From NCBI RefSeq assembly GCF_002970935.1, contig NZ_CP027194.1, positions 1,798,001-1,862,000 of the forward strand: a DNA stretch of 64,000 bases, read 5' to 3'. The translations under genes were made by a program, and so were the position numbers. This DNA is from Lactobacillus sp. CBA3606. Lineage in GTDB: Bacteria > Bacillota > Bacilli > Lactobacillales > Lactobacillaceae. Positions 43,678 to 52,112 of this stretch are shown here, one piece after another. Below the pieces are notes generated by a model. It saw nothing but the letters and a program-made list of their open reading frames with translations, ran no database searches and was not told the DNA's origin. How positions within the stretch are numbered: position 1 is the first letter of the stretch; every line of letters starts with the position of its first letter.

Positions 43678-43814
43678 TTAAGCTTTCCTAAACTTGGAAC
43701 TGGACGGTAGGCGTTGGGTGCCAGCCCATGCTAAACTTAACGTTGAGAACAAGTTTGTTCAACCAGCAGTCGCGATGACCGTAAGGAGGGAAGCTCAGTT
43801 TGTTGAGCGCATAG

Positions 43815-44009
43815 ATGATCGGGTTATTGATTGCTTTAGTAATTGGCTTTTGGTTGCTGAAAGTTGTCTTTAAAGTTGGTTTTTGGCTGATTGGATTGGC
43901 GGCCATGATTGTGGTCGGCCTATTCTTAATTCGGATTGCTTTATGGTTAGGCGTTGCCGTGCTAGCCATTGGTGGTTTAGCCTTAGTTGCCAGCCCATTT
44001 CGTAATTAG
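43815..44009 (+). CDS. Small hydrophobic membrane protein, 64 residues
   Basis: Two to three hydrophobic segments (MIGLLIALVIGFWLLKVVF, then AAMIVVGLFLIRIALWLGVA and VLAIGGLALVASPF). It resembles LiaI/PspC-type or YvlD-like small membrane proteins of cell-envelope stress systems only in composition. A good AAGGAGGG lies 25 bases too far upstream and serves a short TTG-started frame that stops just before this ATG, so initiation might be by reinitiation. Strong terminator follows. Moderate confidence that it is expressed. Confidence 0.58.
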   Translation: MIGLLIALVIGFWLLKVVFKVGFWLIGLAAMIVVGLFLIRIALWLGVAVLAIGGLALVASPFRN

Positions 44010-44027
44010 TAAATTCAAGCTATTTTT

Positions 44028-44074
44028 AAAGCCGTTAGTCATAATCACTGGTGGATTATGACTAACGGCTTTTT
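44028..44074. terminator. Strong intrinsic terminator
   Basis: Perfect 19-bp stem (44028-44046 with 44054-44072) followed by T5, between the small membrane gene and the convergent crcB pair. Confidence 0.93.
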
Positions 44075-44112
44075 GATGTAAGATGAAAAGTACAGCTCAG
44101 GCGGATATTGGT

Positions 44113-44466
44113 TTAAAGCAAAGTTCCTAGCCAAACAAAACTGAGGCCGCCAAAAAGGCTGAGGCTTAAATACCAACTAGCGGTGGTCCAATGATGGTGG
44201 CGTGCTAATAAAACAATTTCGTTAATCATGGTGGCAAAGGTTGTCAGGCCACCCATAATACCAGCACCTAAAAAAAGTTGCCATAATGGTGGCAGTGAAC
44301 TGGGCAAATCCCAGCCAAGCAATAGGGCCCCACTAAGGTTGATGATGAAGGTAGCGAGAGGGAAGGCCCAACGTTGATTGAGTGGCTTGGCGAGGGTCAT
44401 GACACCATAGCGAGTGAGGGCGCCCAGTGCCGCGCCACCACCAACTAGACTAACTGCGATCAACAT
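44113..44466 (-). CDS. crcB2: Fluoride channel subunit CrcB/Fluc, second gene
   Basis: 117 residues, four transmembrane segments. VGGGAALGALTRYGVM and GLTTFATMINE are the family motifs. It overlaps the other subunit gene by 7 bases; Gram-positive bacteria commonly make Fluc from two genes as a heterodimer that exports fluoride passively. No fluoride riboswitch was recognised before the pair. Confidence 0.92.
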   Translation of the reverse strand: MLIAVSLVGGGAALGALTRYGVMTLAKPLNQRWAFPLATFIINLSGALLLGWDLPSSLPPLWQLFLGAGIMGGLTTFATMINEIVLLARHHHWTTASWYLSLSLFGGLSFVWLGTLL

Positions 44467-44849
44467 GGGGTCGCCCCCTTAGTCAGCCAATAATGACTCA
44501 GTAAATTTCCCGCTAAACCGGCAATAAGTCCTAATCCCAAGCTGGTGCCGACGTAGGCGCCTACTAAGCCCAGCTGATGTTGTTGGAGTAGTTGCAAGGT
44601 TTCGAATGTGAACGTTGAAAAAGTGGTAAAACTACCGATGAGGCCAACGCTTAACCCGGTGATGACCGCTTCGGACAGCGGTAGCCAGGTTGGGAGTAAT
44701 TGCGTCACGAGACTCAACAGGAAAGCACCCGTCACGTTAATAATGACGGTTAGCCAAAAATGTTGCGGCCAGCTGATGAGCAGACTGAGCCATTCGCGAC
44801 TACCGCCACCGATAAAGCCAAAAATGGCGATGGCACTTATTTTTTTCAA
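44460..44849 (-). CDS. crcB1: Fluoride channel subunit CrcB/Fluc, first gene
   Basis: 129 residues from TTG 44849 (AAAGGAG nine bases before); the frame upstream of it is not supported. Four transmembrane segments, FGFIGGGSREWLSLLIS and GSFTTFSTFTFE match the conserved pore and Phe-box motifs. Confidence 0.9.
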   Translation of the reverse strand: MKKISAIAIFGFIGGGSREWLSLLISWPQHFWLTVIINVTGAFLLSLVTQLLPTWLPLSEAVITGLSVGLIGSFTTFSTFTFETLQLLQQHQLGLVGAYVGTSLGLGLIAGLAGNLLSHYWLTKGATPC

Positions 44850-44983
44850 AATATTGGGCTCCTTTGGATTGTTTAGTTTCAGTTTAAAGCCTTTGCCGGC
44901 TAGTTGCAAAATAAATTAAAGCATGTTAACCTATAACACAACTTATGAAAAACGGGGTATTCAGCCAATGCGTAACTAATTAA

Positions 44984-45109
44984 TGCGAGCAATTGAACAG
45001 TTTTGACCACTCTTTAAGGGGTCAACTGTCTTTTCTTGGGATTAATTAGTTGGGCTGGCAGGATACTAAATGCCAGTGGTCTCTTAATTGAGAGCACTTT
45101 TTTTGTGCC
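44984..45109 (+). promoter_or_regulatory. Leader of the ABC-F gene with two hairpins, candidate attenuator
   Basis: Hairpin 1: ACAGTT-tt-GACC (44998-45009) with GGTC-AACTGT (45021-45030), then TCTTTTCTT. Hairpin 2: CTCTT/GAGAG (45082-45095) followed by T7 (45099-45105). A short frame ATG 44984 to TGA 45007 (MRAIEQF) runs into the left arm of hairpin 1. Ribosome stalling on such a frame could open the hairpin, as in antibiotic-induced ABC-F genes. The short frame has no clear ribosome site, so this is a hypothesis. Confidence 0.45.
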
Positions 45110-45143
45110 CAGTTTAATCCCTGAATTTAAGGGGGAATTTAAC

Positions 45144-46655
45144 GTGGTAAGTCTTAAATTAAGTAAAATTGAAAAACAAATCAATGGTCAAACGTTGTTT
45201 GAAATTGACCAATTACAAGCGACGGGCTCGGCGCATATTGGCGTTGTGGGTCGCAATGGTGCTGGTAAATCGACCTTGGCACACCTGATTACGGGCGCCG
45301 ACCAGGATTATACTGGTCAAATAGTAGTCGATGCACCAGTCCGCTATGTGCCACAAATTGCGGCGAATCATGAACGCAGTGGTGGGCAAGCCATGTTGGC
45401 CCGGGTACGGCAGGCATTACAAGCGCGACCGGCAATACTAATTTTGGATGAACCGTCATCGAATTTGGATGAAACGCATCAAGCGTGGTTGATTAAAAAG
45501 CTACAGCAATATCGCGGTCTATTGCTGCTCATCTCGCATGATCGCCAGCTGCTCAATGCAGTGACTGACCAGACATGGGCGGTTGCGCAACACCAATTTA
45601 CGGCCTATGCCGGTAATTATGCGGCTTACGCCGCGGTACAGGCGCAACAATTAGCCAGTCAACAAAATGCGTATGCCCGCCAAACGCGACATACGCAGGA
45701 GTTACAACGGGCCATGCAGGCGCGACGGGAGAAAGCCCAACGCGTTCGGCGTGGCAGTCGACGTTTAACACCAGCGGAACGGGCTAATTCAAAATCGCTA
45801 CGGGAAGCAACGGCTGCCAAGTTGGAACGCAGTGCTAGTAGCTTGGGCCAGCGTGGGGCGCGTGAAGCAACCGTTGCCAAACCAGTGACTGCGACTGGTT
45901 TCAAATTAGTGGCAACTGATTTTCCACCGTTGACGGGTAAAACAGTCGTTGCTGCGACGGACTTTACCTTAAAGGCGTTCAACCAAACGCTTTTAAAACA
46001 ACTTAACTTGCAAATCAAACCGGGCGAACGGGTGGCATTAGTCGGTCCGAATGGCTGTGGCAAAACAACGCTATTACAGGCTATTCAAGCTAGGACGGCA
46101 GGATTAGCCGTGGCACCAACTGCTAAAATCGGCGTTTTTAATCAAGATATGACAGTGCTAGATGACCAGTTGACAGTCTGGAAAACAGTCCGTGCGACCA
46201 GTGCGTTGCCTGATCAAACGATTCGCAATGTTTTGGGCGCCCTGGGATTGCCGGCCAGATTCTATTCACAACTCGTGGCAAACTTGAGTGGTGGCGAGTT
46301 GGTCAAGCTACAATTGGCCCGGATTTTAGTTGGGATGTACAACGTCTTAATTTTGGATGAACCGACCAATTATTTAGACGTCGCCGCCTTAGATGCATTA
46401 GCGGCTTACTTGCAACATTATCCCGGCACGGTCTTGTTTGTCTCCCATGATGCGACTTTTCGGCAACAAGTCGTGACGCGGACGTTAACCTTCGCTGACC
46501 GGACTTTGATTGACCCAGCCCAAGTTGCCACACAAGCGGCCCAACCGTCAGATTTACCGTTGTTGCAGTTCAAGTATGATCAATTAATGCAAGATCCAAC
46601 TGCTAAAACTGCTGACATCCAAGCCTTGCGTACGCAAATTGAGGCCTTAAAATAA
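45144..46655 (+). CDS. ABC-F family ATPase (antibiotic-resistance/ribosome-protection type)
   Basis: 503 residues from GTG 45144 (GGGGGAA upstream). Two ABC domains without membrane segments: GRNGAGKSTLAHL with LILDEPSSNLD, then GPNGCGKTTLLQA with NLSGGELVKLQLARI and LILDEPTNYLD. Between them is a basic interdomain linker (RREKAQRVRRGSRRLTPAER), as in ABC-F proteins that enter the ribosome E site. The first domain is compact, lacking most of its usual arm, like Msr/Vga/Lsa-type proteins. Likely protects against a ribosome-targeting drug; the drug cannot be inferred. Confidence 0.87.
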   Translation: MVSLKLSKIEKQINGQTLFEIDQLQATGSAHIGVVGRNGAGKSTLAHLITGADQDYTGQIVVDAPVRYVPQIAANHERSGGQAMLARVRQALQARPAILILDEPSSNLDETHQAWLIKKLQQYRGLLLLISHDRQLLNAVTDQTWAVAQHQFTAYAGNYAAYAAVQAQQLASQQNAYARQTRHTQELQRAMQARREKAQRVRRGSRRLTPAERANSKSLREATAAKLERSASSLGQRGAREATVAKPVTATGFKLVATDFPPLTGKTVVAATDFTLKAFNQTLLKQLNLQIKPGERVALVGPNGCGKTTLLQAIQARTAGLAVAPTAKIGVFNQDMTVLDDQLTVWKTVRATSALPDQTIRNVLGALGLPARFYSQLVANLSGGELVKLQLARILVGMYNVLILDEPTNYLDVAALDALAAYLQHYPGTVLFVSHDATFRQQVVTRTLTFADRTLIDPAQVATQAAQPSDLPLLQFKYDQLMQDPTAKTADIQALRTQIEALK

Positions 46656-46702
46656 GGCGTACAACGTGCGTGGATTAAAAGTCAGTTTAATGTCACTTAA
46701 TC

Positions 46703-46747
46703 TAAAATCGGCAGTCATTCAGGTATTGAGAATGACTGCCGATTTTA
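46703..46747. terminator. Terminator-like hairpin, second member of the AGTCATTC family
   Basis: Perfect 18-bp stem 46703-46720 with 46730-46747. Its core GGCAGTCATTC ... GAATGACT is shared with the 20386-20427 hairpin, in an otherwise unrelated location, between ABC-F and the convergent ECF genes. Confidence 0.82.
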
Positions 46748-46794
46748 AGGTAATGTGCGTCAATAACTCGACTTTTGGTTCGCGCACTTTAAGG

Positions 46795-47454
46795 CTAGGG
46801 CCAAGGAATAATGAAGACGCCAAGTTGCATTAAAATAATACCGCTAATTAAGAGGGCCCAATCACGTGCTTGCAATGGCACTTGCCGATAATGAGTGCGT
46901 GGTGCGTCTTCGACAAACCCGTGGGACGTCATTGCTTGTGCCAGATTTTGTGACCAGTTAACAGCCACTAGCACGGCTTTGAAATACAGCTTGGGTGACC
47001 AGAAACTTAGCGCCTGACCACGCATTAAGCCTGCCGTGTGAATCACTTTGACTTCGTGCTGAATCTTCGGGACTAGGTTATAAGCCGCTAAGACCCCGTA
47101 AGCAAATTTAGCGGGCAAATGCCAATTTTGTTCCAATGAATCAGCTAATTGGAGAATGTTAGTCGTTAGCGTAAAGGTTGCTCCGGTAAAGACGAACGCA
47201 TAAATCCGGGTAAATAACACCCAGGCCATCATGGTCTGATTGCCACTACCATTGATATATTGGGTACTCCATAGACCGATAGCGGGTAGCAATGGCACCA
47301 ATAATAACCAACCGAGCGTGCGCAACTTGATCCCGTGCCAAAGCAGGTCGATGATGGCTAAGAGGACTAATGCCACGTTGAGACTGATAATCGTTGTAAA
47401 CGAAATTTCTAAGGCAATTGTTAATAATAGTAATAACTTAATACTAGGATTCAT
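46795..47454 (-). CDS. ykoC: ECF transporter T-component (YkoC-like)
   Basis: 219 residues, five or six hydrophobic segments of the CbiQ/EcfT family, with the coupling helix region ending ..HEVKVIHTAGLMRGQALSF. It overlaps the ATPase gene by 4 bases, giving translational coupling. Transmembrane scaffold of a vitamin-precursor importer. Confidence 0.85.
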   Translation of the reverse strand: MNPSIKLLLLLTIALEISFTTIISLNVALVLLAIIDLLWHGIKLRTLGWLLLVPLLPAIGLWSTQYINGSGNQTMMAWVLFTRIYAFVFTGATFTLTTNILQLADSLEQNWHLPAKFAYGVLAAYNLVPKIQHEVKVIHTAGLMRGQALSFWSPKLYFKAVLVAVNWSQNLAQAMTSHGFVEDAPRTHYRQVPLQARDWALLISGIILMQLGVFIIPWP

Positions 47455-48860
47455 GAGCGCACCTCCGGATAGCGTAAATGCTGCTGATTGAACCGCAAAT
47501 GATAATCAATTAAAGAGGTCAGACCAGTTAACTGATGACTAATAATAATCAAGGTTTGCTGGGTGGCTGCTTGCGTGGTCTGCAATAACGTGACTAATGC
47601 CTGCACCGAAGCTAAGTCCAGCCCTTTTAGTGGTTCGTCCATGAGCAATACCGGCGTCTGCATGATGAGCATCGTTAATATCTGTAGCTTTTTCTTTTGC
47701 CCTTCGCTTAACGTATAGATGACTTGGTCGGTGTGGTCGGCTAGATTCAGTTGTTGTAATGCTGCCTGAATCCGGGCTGGCGTGAAATAGTCCCCATAAG
47801 CGTGTTGCTGGCTAAGCGCTAATTCCTCGGCCATGGTAATCGTTAAGAATTGCGTCTCAGCCTCTTGGAATAGCAATGCCACTTGGCGCGCATATGGTCG
47901 ACGCTTGATTTTTTTGATGTCATGACCAGTGTAGCTAATTGTTCCCAAATAGGGGGCCAAACGGACGAGTGCTTCAAAAAAAGTTGATTTGCCACTGCCA
48001 TTTGGTCCGGTAATCAAGGTATTGTGATGCTGGTATAACAATAGGTCAGTGGGAGCTAACAAAAGTCGGGTTCCGGCCATTAGTTGCACGTTAGCGAGCT
48101 TAAACAGCGGCGTCGCAGTTGGCGCCGGTACGGGCCAAGTTTTCGTTGGCGTTTCAAAGGCTGTTAGTAACGAGGCCCACTGACTTGGTGGTAACGTGGC
48201 TAAGCCTTGGCCGGCAGTAATCTGAACCAGATTATCAATGAGGGGGGCATAACCAGTGAAAACGTGATCCGCTAAAATAATGGTTTTACCAGCTTGGTCA
48301 CGGAGCTGAACGAGACACTGTAACAGACTCGCGCGCGCCGCCGGGTCAACGCTAGCAAAGGGTTCATCTAATAAAATAACGGCACTATCCATGGCAACAA
48401 TGACCGCTAAGGCGACTTTTTGCTTTTCTCCACCGGATAACTGATCTAACAAGCGCTGGCGGAGTGGCCCGATACCGACTAAGTCTAAGGCGCGGGTGAT
48501 TTTGGCTGGCATGGCGGCCGGGTCGACTTGGCGATTCTCTAATGCAAAGATTAATTCATTTTCGACCGTATCCATAGCGAATTGCTGGTTCGGATTTTGA
48601 AACATTAACGCCACTTGACTAGCACGTTTGGTGAGTGGTAAGTCGGTGAGCCGAGTTTGGTCATAATAAATGGCATCGGTAGCGGCGGTTGCAGGTAATA
48701 AACCGGCCATCAATTTGAGTAAGGTGGATTTGCCTGCACCGGATGGCCCCGTTAGTAAAGTGAACTGGTGGGCCGGAAAGGTGAGCGTTGCCTGATCAAA
48801 GATGGGCGTTTGCGCCGCCGGATACGTATAAGTGAGTTTTTTTAGCGCAATCGTTGCCAT
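47451..48860 (-). CDS. ykoD: ECF transporter ATPase, two fused ABC domains (YkoD-like)
   Basis: 469 residues. First half: TGPSGAGKSTLLKLMAGLLP, LSGGEKQKVALAVIVAM, ILLDEPFASVDP. Second half: TGPNGSGKSTFFEALVRL, TLSEGQKKKLQILTML, LLMDEPLKGLDL. A single-chain tandem ATPase is typical of the YkoEDC family, where it replaces EcfA1 and EcfA2. Second signature is LSEGQ, a mild variant. Confidence 0.9.
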   Translation of the reverse strand: MATIALKKLTYTYPAAQTPIFDQATLTFPAHQFTLLTGPSGAGKSTLLKLMAGLLPATAATDAIYYDQTRLTDLPLTKRASQVALMFQNPNQQFAMDTVENELIFALENRQVDPAAMPAKITRALDLVGIGPLRQRLLDQLSGGEKQKVALAVIVAMDSAVILLDEPFASVDPAARASLLQCLVQLRDQAGKTIILADHVFTGYAPLIDNLVQITAGQGLATLPPSQWASLLTAFETPTKTWPVPAPTATPLFKLANVQLMAGTRLLLAPTDLLLYQHHNTLITGPNGSGKSTFFEALVRLAPYLGTISYTGHDIKKIKRRPYARQVALLFQEAETQFLTITMAEELALSQQHAYGDYFTPARIQAALQQLNLADHTDQVIYTLSEGQKKKLQILTMLIMQTPVLLMDEPLKGLDLASVQALVTLLQTTQAATQQTLIIISHQLTGLTSLIDYHLRFNQQHLRYPEVRS

Positions 48861-48875
48861 CAAAAAGCCCCTTTT

Positions 48876-49448
48876 CTAATTAGTGTGTGTTCTAAAAACA
48901 TGACTACGATCTAATAAATTGGTGATTAAGCGAGTTAAGACGCCGCCAAATAAGAACATGGAACAGAAGCGGACGACGAAGTACAAAATTAGTAACCAAA
49001 GTTGGAGCTTGATATAACCGTTGCGAGCCAAGTCCCAAGCAAAGGTGACGATGGTGGTCGTTAGGGCCGAAGCGGTCAGGCCGAACCAGTCATAGTGCCG
49101 ATAGCGCGTGATTACGTAACCTAATTCAGCACCGATACCTTGTGTCACTCCCGAAATCAAAGTTGAAATCCCCCATTGACCGCCAAAAAACATTTCGACA
49201 ATTGAAGCAAGTAGTTCGCCTAGTGTTGCGGCTCCTTTTAGGCGTATCAGGTAGCCGGCTAACATCCCTGGCATACACCAAAGACCTAGTAAGAGTTCAT
49301 TGGCGAGCCCGGATAGGCCAACGGGCGCTAAAAGCGCTGTTAAAACGTCATAAACATAGTTAGTTCCCATAAAAATTGCCCCAAAAAAGATCCCGATTAA
49401 TGCAATCAGAATAATATCACTTAAATGCCATGCTTTTGTCCAGTTCAT
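48876..49448 (-). CDS. ykoE: ECF transporter S-component (YkoE-like, thiamine/HMP)
   Basis: 190 residues with about five transmembrane segments; WHLSDIILIALIGIFFGAIF and VEMFFGGQWGISTLISGVTQ are YkoE-family patterns. ATG 49448 follows GGGGAGG. The TPP riboswitch upstream shows the substrate is thiamine or its pyrimidine precursor (HMP). First gene of ykoE-ykoD-ykoC. Confidence 0.88.
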   Translation of the reverse strand: MNWTKAWHLSDIILIALIGIFFGAIFMGTNYVYDVLTALLAPVGLSGLANELLLGLWCMPGMLAGYLIRLKGAATLGELLASIVEMFFGGQWGISTLISGVTQGIGAELGYVITRYRHYDWFGLTASALTTTIVTFAWDLARNGYIKLQLWLLILYFVVRFCSMFLFGGVLTRLITNLLDRSHVFRTHTN

Positions 49449-49492
49449 CAATAAAACCTCCCCAATAATGTGGCATTCATGCATTCGGTAGA

Positions 49493-49534
49493 CTAAAAAC
49501 GGTCACCATTAGTCATAAATAACTAGTGGTGGCC
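49493..49534 (-). terminator. Expression-platform terminator of the TPP riboswitch
   Basis: On the minus transcript GGCCACCACTAGT (49522-49534) pairs with ACTAATGGTGACC (49501-49513) with two G-U pairs, followed by GTTTTTAG. Ligand binding would favour this terminator. Confidence 0.85.
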
Positions 49535-49571
49535 GGCTAAAGTCCATATTGATGGTTCCCTAAAAGCATTG

Positions 49572-49637
49572 CTCCCTGCGCTGGCATTGTCCAGATTCAG
49601 GTTCAATGGGTATTATCTCAGCCATTTGGCACCCCAG
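49572..49637 (-). ncRNA. TPP riboswitch (thi box)
   Basis: On the minus strand the conserved parts appear in order: GGGGTGCC, GGCTGAGATAATACCC, TTGAACCTGA, TCTGGACAATGCCAGCG, CAGGGA. These are the pyrimidine- and pyrophosphate-sensing arms of the thi box. It controls ykoEDC. Confidence 0.96.
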
Positions 49638-49800
49638 TTGCTATGAATGTTACGCTTAGTGTAACCGAATTCAGCGGGGCATGCAATGACTTCTTACCAG
49701 GAGTGAGCAAAGTTCATTGGAAAATCATGATTTTGTGCTTTACTATAAGTTAGTAAACTTGCAAGTTAATCAAGTGGCAGTCAAGTTGGAGGTTGTTAAG

Positions 49801-50277
49801 ATGACAACAATATATGATTTTAAAGAGACTGAAATGACCGGCGATTCACTCGCATTAGAGCAGTACCGTGGGCAAGTGATTTTAATTGTGAATACGGCTA
49901 GCAATTGTGGCTTAGCACCGCAGTTTAAAGGCTTAGAAGCGTTGTATCTAAAATATAAAGCAGAGGGCTTGGTTGTTCTAGGCTTGCCTTCGAATCAATT
50001 CCACCAAGAAAAGGCGGATGACGCAGCGACCCATGACTATTGTCAACGGCATTATGGCGTCACTTTTCCGATGACTAAGCGGGTGTTAGTCAACGGTGAG
50101 GATGAAGATCCACTGTTTGCTTATCTGAAACAAACGGCGGGACATGGTCGGATAAAATGGAATTTTACGAAATTTTTAATTGGTCGTGATGGGCGCGTCT
50201 TAAATCGGTTTGCACCGACCACGCGACCAGAAACATTCGAAGCTGCGATTCGCGATGCCTTAGCGGATCGGTCATAA
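49801..50277 (+). CDS. gpx: Glutathione peroxidase family protein
   Basis: 158 residues. Peroxidatic Cys36 in VNTASNCGLAPQFKGLEALY, Gln in GLPSNQFHQEKA, and Trp-Asn in IKWNFTKFLIGRDG form the catalytic set. A Cys-type enzyme that in bacteria usually uses thioredoxin or another thiol. GGAGG ribosome site fixes ATG 49801; longer frames upstream lack one. The aldo/keto reductase follows after 17 bases. Confidence 0.92.
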   Translation: MTTIYDFKETEMTGDSLALEQYRGQVILIVNTASNCGLAPQFKGLEALYLKYKAEGLVVLGLPSNQFHQEKADDAATHDYCQRHYGVTFPMTKRVLVNGEDEDPLFAYLKQTAGHGRIKWNFTKFLIGRDGRVLNRFAPTTRPETFEAAIRDALADRS

Positions 50278-50294
50278 GATGGGAGGAATTTAGT

Positions 50295-51125
50295 GTGGAA
50301 ACATATACATTAAGCGATGGGTTAACGGTCCCTAAGATTGGTTTTGGCACCTATAAATTGAATGGCGCACAAGGGGTTCAAGTCATCGATAGTGCTATCG
50401 ATCGTGGGTACCGGTTATTGGATACGGCTTTTAATTATGAAAACGAAGGGGCCGTTGGTGAAGCGGTACGGCGGACAACGGTACCGCGCACTGACTTAAT
50501 TATTTCATCGAAGTTGCCCGGCCGGCATCATACTTATCATGAAGCAATTGCAACGATTGAAGAATCCTTATATCGGGCGGGGTTAGATTATTATGACCTC
50601 TATCTGATTCATTGGCCGAATCCCAAGGAAGACCACTATGTGGAAGCTTGGCAAGCCTTGATTGATGCGCAAAAGTTTGGGCTGGTGCGGTCAATCGGCG
50701 TATCGAACTTTTTGCCAGCTCATCTGGACCGCCTAGCGCAGGAAACGGGCGTGTTACCGGTGATTAATCAGGTTGAACTCCATCCATACTTCAATCAAGC
50801 AGATCAGCGTGACTATGACACGGCGCACGGCATCTTAACACAAGCTTGGAGTCCGCTTGGCCGGGCCAGTGAGCTGTTAAAAAATCCAACGCTTAAAAAG
50901 CTAGCAACCACCTATGACAAAAATGTGGGTCAATTGATTTTACGCTGGGAAACGCAACTCGGGGTATTGCCAATTCCCAAGTCTTCAACCCCTGGGCGGC
51001 AAGCCGGCAATCTCGCTATTTTTGATTTTGAAATTTCAGCGGCAGATATGGCAACCATTAATGGGTTAAGTCAGGCGGATGGCCGCCTGAAAGCCCAAGA
51101 CCCCGCCGTTTATCAAGAGTTTTAA
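50295..51125 (+). CDS. Aldo/keto reductase, 2,5-diketo-D-gluconate reductase-like
   Basis: 276 residues from GTG 50295 (GGGAGG). AKR5-type: PKIGFGTYKLNG, Asp in LLDTAFNYENEGAVGEA, Lys in IISSKLPGRH, His in LYLIHWPNP, SIGVSNFLPAHLDRL, and the NADPH tail LPIPKSSTPGR. Co-transcribed with gpx, suggesting detoxification of carbonyl products of oxidative stress (inference). Confidence 0.91.
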   Translation: METYTLSDGLTVPKIGFGTYKLNGAQGVQVIDSAIDRGYRLLDTAFNYENEGAVGEAVRRTTVPRTDLIISSKLPGRHHTYHEAIATIEESLYRAGLDYYDLYLIHWPNPKEDHYVEAWQALIDAQKFGLVRSIGVSNFLPAHLDRLAQETGVLPVINQVELHPYFNQADQRDYDTAHGILTQAWSPLGRASELLKNPTLKKLATTYDKNVGQLILRWETQLGVLPIPKSSTPGRQAGNLAIFDFEISAADMATINGLSQADGRLKAQDPAVYQEF

Positions 51126-51163
51126 GTCAGATTACAATGTTTGGAAAATGCGATTGAGACAAA

Positions 51164-51208
51164 AAATAAGTGCTGGCAGAAGTTACAAAATTCTGCCAGC
51201 ACTTATTT
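51164..51208. terminator. Bidirectional intrinsic terminator
   Basis: Perfect 18-bp stem 51164-51181 with 51191-51208, flanked by A6 and T5, between convergent AKR and greA-type genes. Confidence 0.94.
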
Positions 51209-51237
51209 TTATCATTAAAACAGTCGTAACGGGAACT

Positions 51238-51708
51238 TTAGGCCTTATGAATCGCAATAATTTTAACTTGGTAATGACCATTGGGCGCCATGACGGTGAC
51301 GATGTCATCAACGGTATGTTGGTTCAGGGCAGCACCAATAGGTGAGGTAAATGAAATTTTGTTATCGGTTAAGTTGGCCTCTTGTTTACCGACTAATTGG
51401 TAAGTGACACGGTCGTGGTCATCCATGAATTCTAACGTGACTGATTTGCCAATATCAAGTTGATCATTATCAGCCGGCGTAACGACCTTAGCGTATTGCA
51501 ATTGCTTATTTAAAAAGCGAACGCGACTTTCCAAACGGCCCAAATCGCGTTTGGAATTCGTATATTCGGCGTTTTCAGAGCGGTCACCTAATGCGGCCGC
51601 GGCTGCCAGCACTTTGATGCGGTGTGGACGTTGGGCAATCAATTCAGCAATTTCTTGTTCAATCGCGTGGTAACCGGCAGCAGTCATTTTATTAAAGGTT
51701 GGTTCCAT
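51238..51708 (-). CDS. greA: GreA-family transcription elongation factor
   Basis: 156 residues. N-terminal coiled coil with acidic tip GDRSENAEYTNSKRDLGRLE, which enters the RNA polymerase secondary channel to stimulate cleavage, then a C-terminal FKBP-like domain (TSPIGAALNQHTVDDIVTVM). GreA is more likely than GreB; many lactobacilli have more than one paralogue. The start is preceded by TGAGG. A small RNA/leader element precedes it on the same strand. Confidence 0.92.
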   Translation of the reverse strand: MEPTFNKMTAAGYHAIEQEIAELIAQRPHRIKVLAAAAALGDRSENAEYTNSKRDLGRLESRVRFLNKQLQYAKVVTPADNDQLDIGKSVTLEFMDDHDRVTYQLVGKQEANLTDNKISFTSPIGAALNQHTVDDIVTVMAPNGHYQVKIIAIHKA

Positions 51709-51860
51709 GAGTTAAAACCTCACATTACTTGGATTTTGCTGACAATAGTTTACCGCAAATTAATTTGAATTGGTACTGGATAGGGGTTAGTTAGCTAATC
51801 ATCAACACTTTATTATTAATAAGTTGGAACTGGTTCGACAGACTAGTTAACAATCAAAGT

Positions 51861-51943
51861 AAAAAAAATAGCCAATAGCTTTACAGCTTTGGCTAGTCGT
51901 AAGGTTTCTCACGCCTTACGGAGTTACGAACACTCTCAGTATA
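51861..51943 (-). ncRNA. Candidate small RNA or attenuated greA leader
   Basis: Minus strand. Promoter TTGTAT (51961-51966), 17-base spacer, TATACT (51938-51943), then about 70 bases: a short hairpin GAGT/ACTC, a 7-bp stem CGTAAGG/CCTTACG (51898-51904, 51914-51920), and a strong terminator (51869-51895; TAGCCAAAGCT-GTAA-AGCTATTGGCTA) with an eight-T run at 51861-51868. No frame inside encodes a plausible peptide. It may be an independent sRNA or an attenuated leader of greA 150 bases downstream. I do not recognise it as any known riboswitch class. Confidence 0.7.
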
Positions 51944-52048
51944 GGCAAATTAATGTAAAAATACAATTGTTATGTTATTTAGACAGTGGCATTATCGGTG
52001 AATATGGTAGCGATTACAAAGAAAAATAAAATATTTTGAACAAACTGC

Positions 52049-52090
52049 TTGAATTTTAGTCTAGACCAATATACAATTGGACTATACCAA
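52049..52090 (+). promoter_or_regulatory. nagB promoter with two NagR-like GntR operators
   Basis: TTGAAT (52049-52054), 17 bases, TACAAT (52072-52077). TTTAGTCTAGACCAAT (52055-52070) fills the spacer and AATTGGACTATACCAA (52075-52090) covers the -10/start region; both are palindromic variants of the tGGTCTAgACCA motif bound by NagR/DasR-type GntR proteins. Confidence 0.75.
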
Positions 52091-52112
52091 ACAAAGAGGG
52101 AGTCAGTTAATT

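Noticed and set aside
44850-44990. Fluoride riboswitch before the crcB pair
   Set aside because: The conserved crcB-motif segments could not be found on the minus strand; only an ordinary ribosome site precedes the gene.
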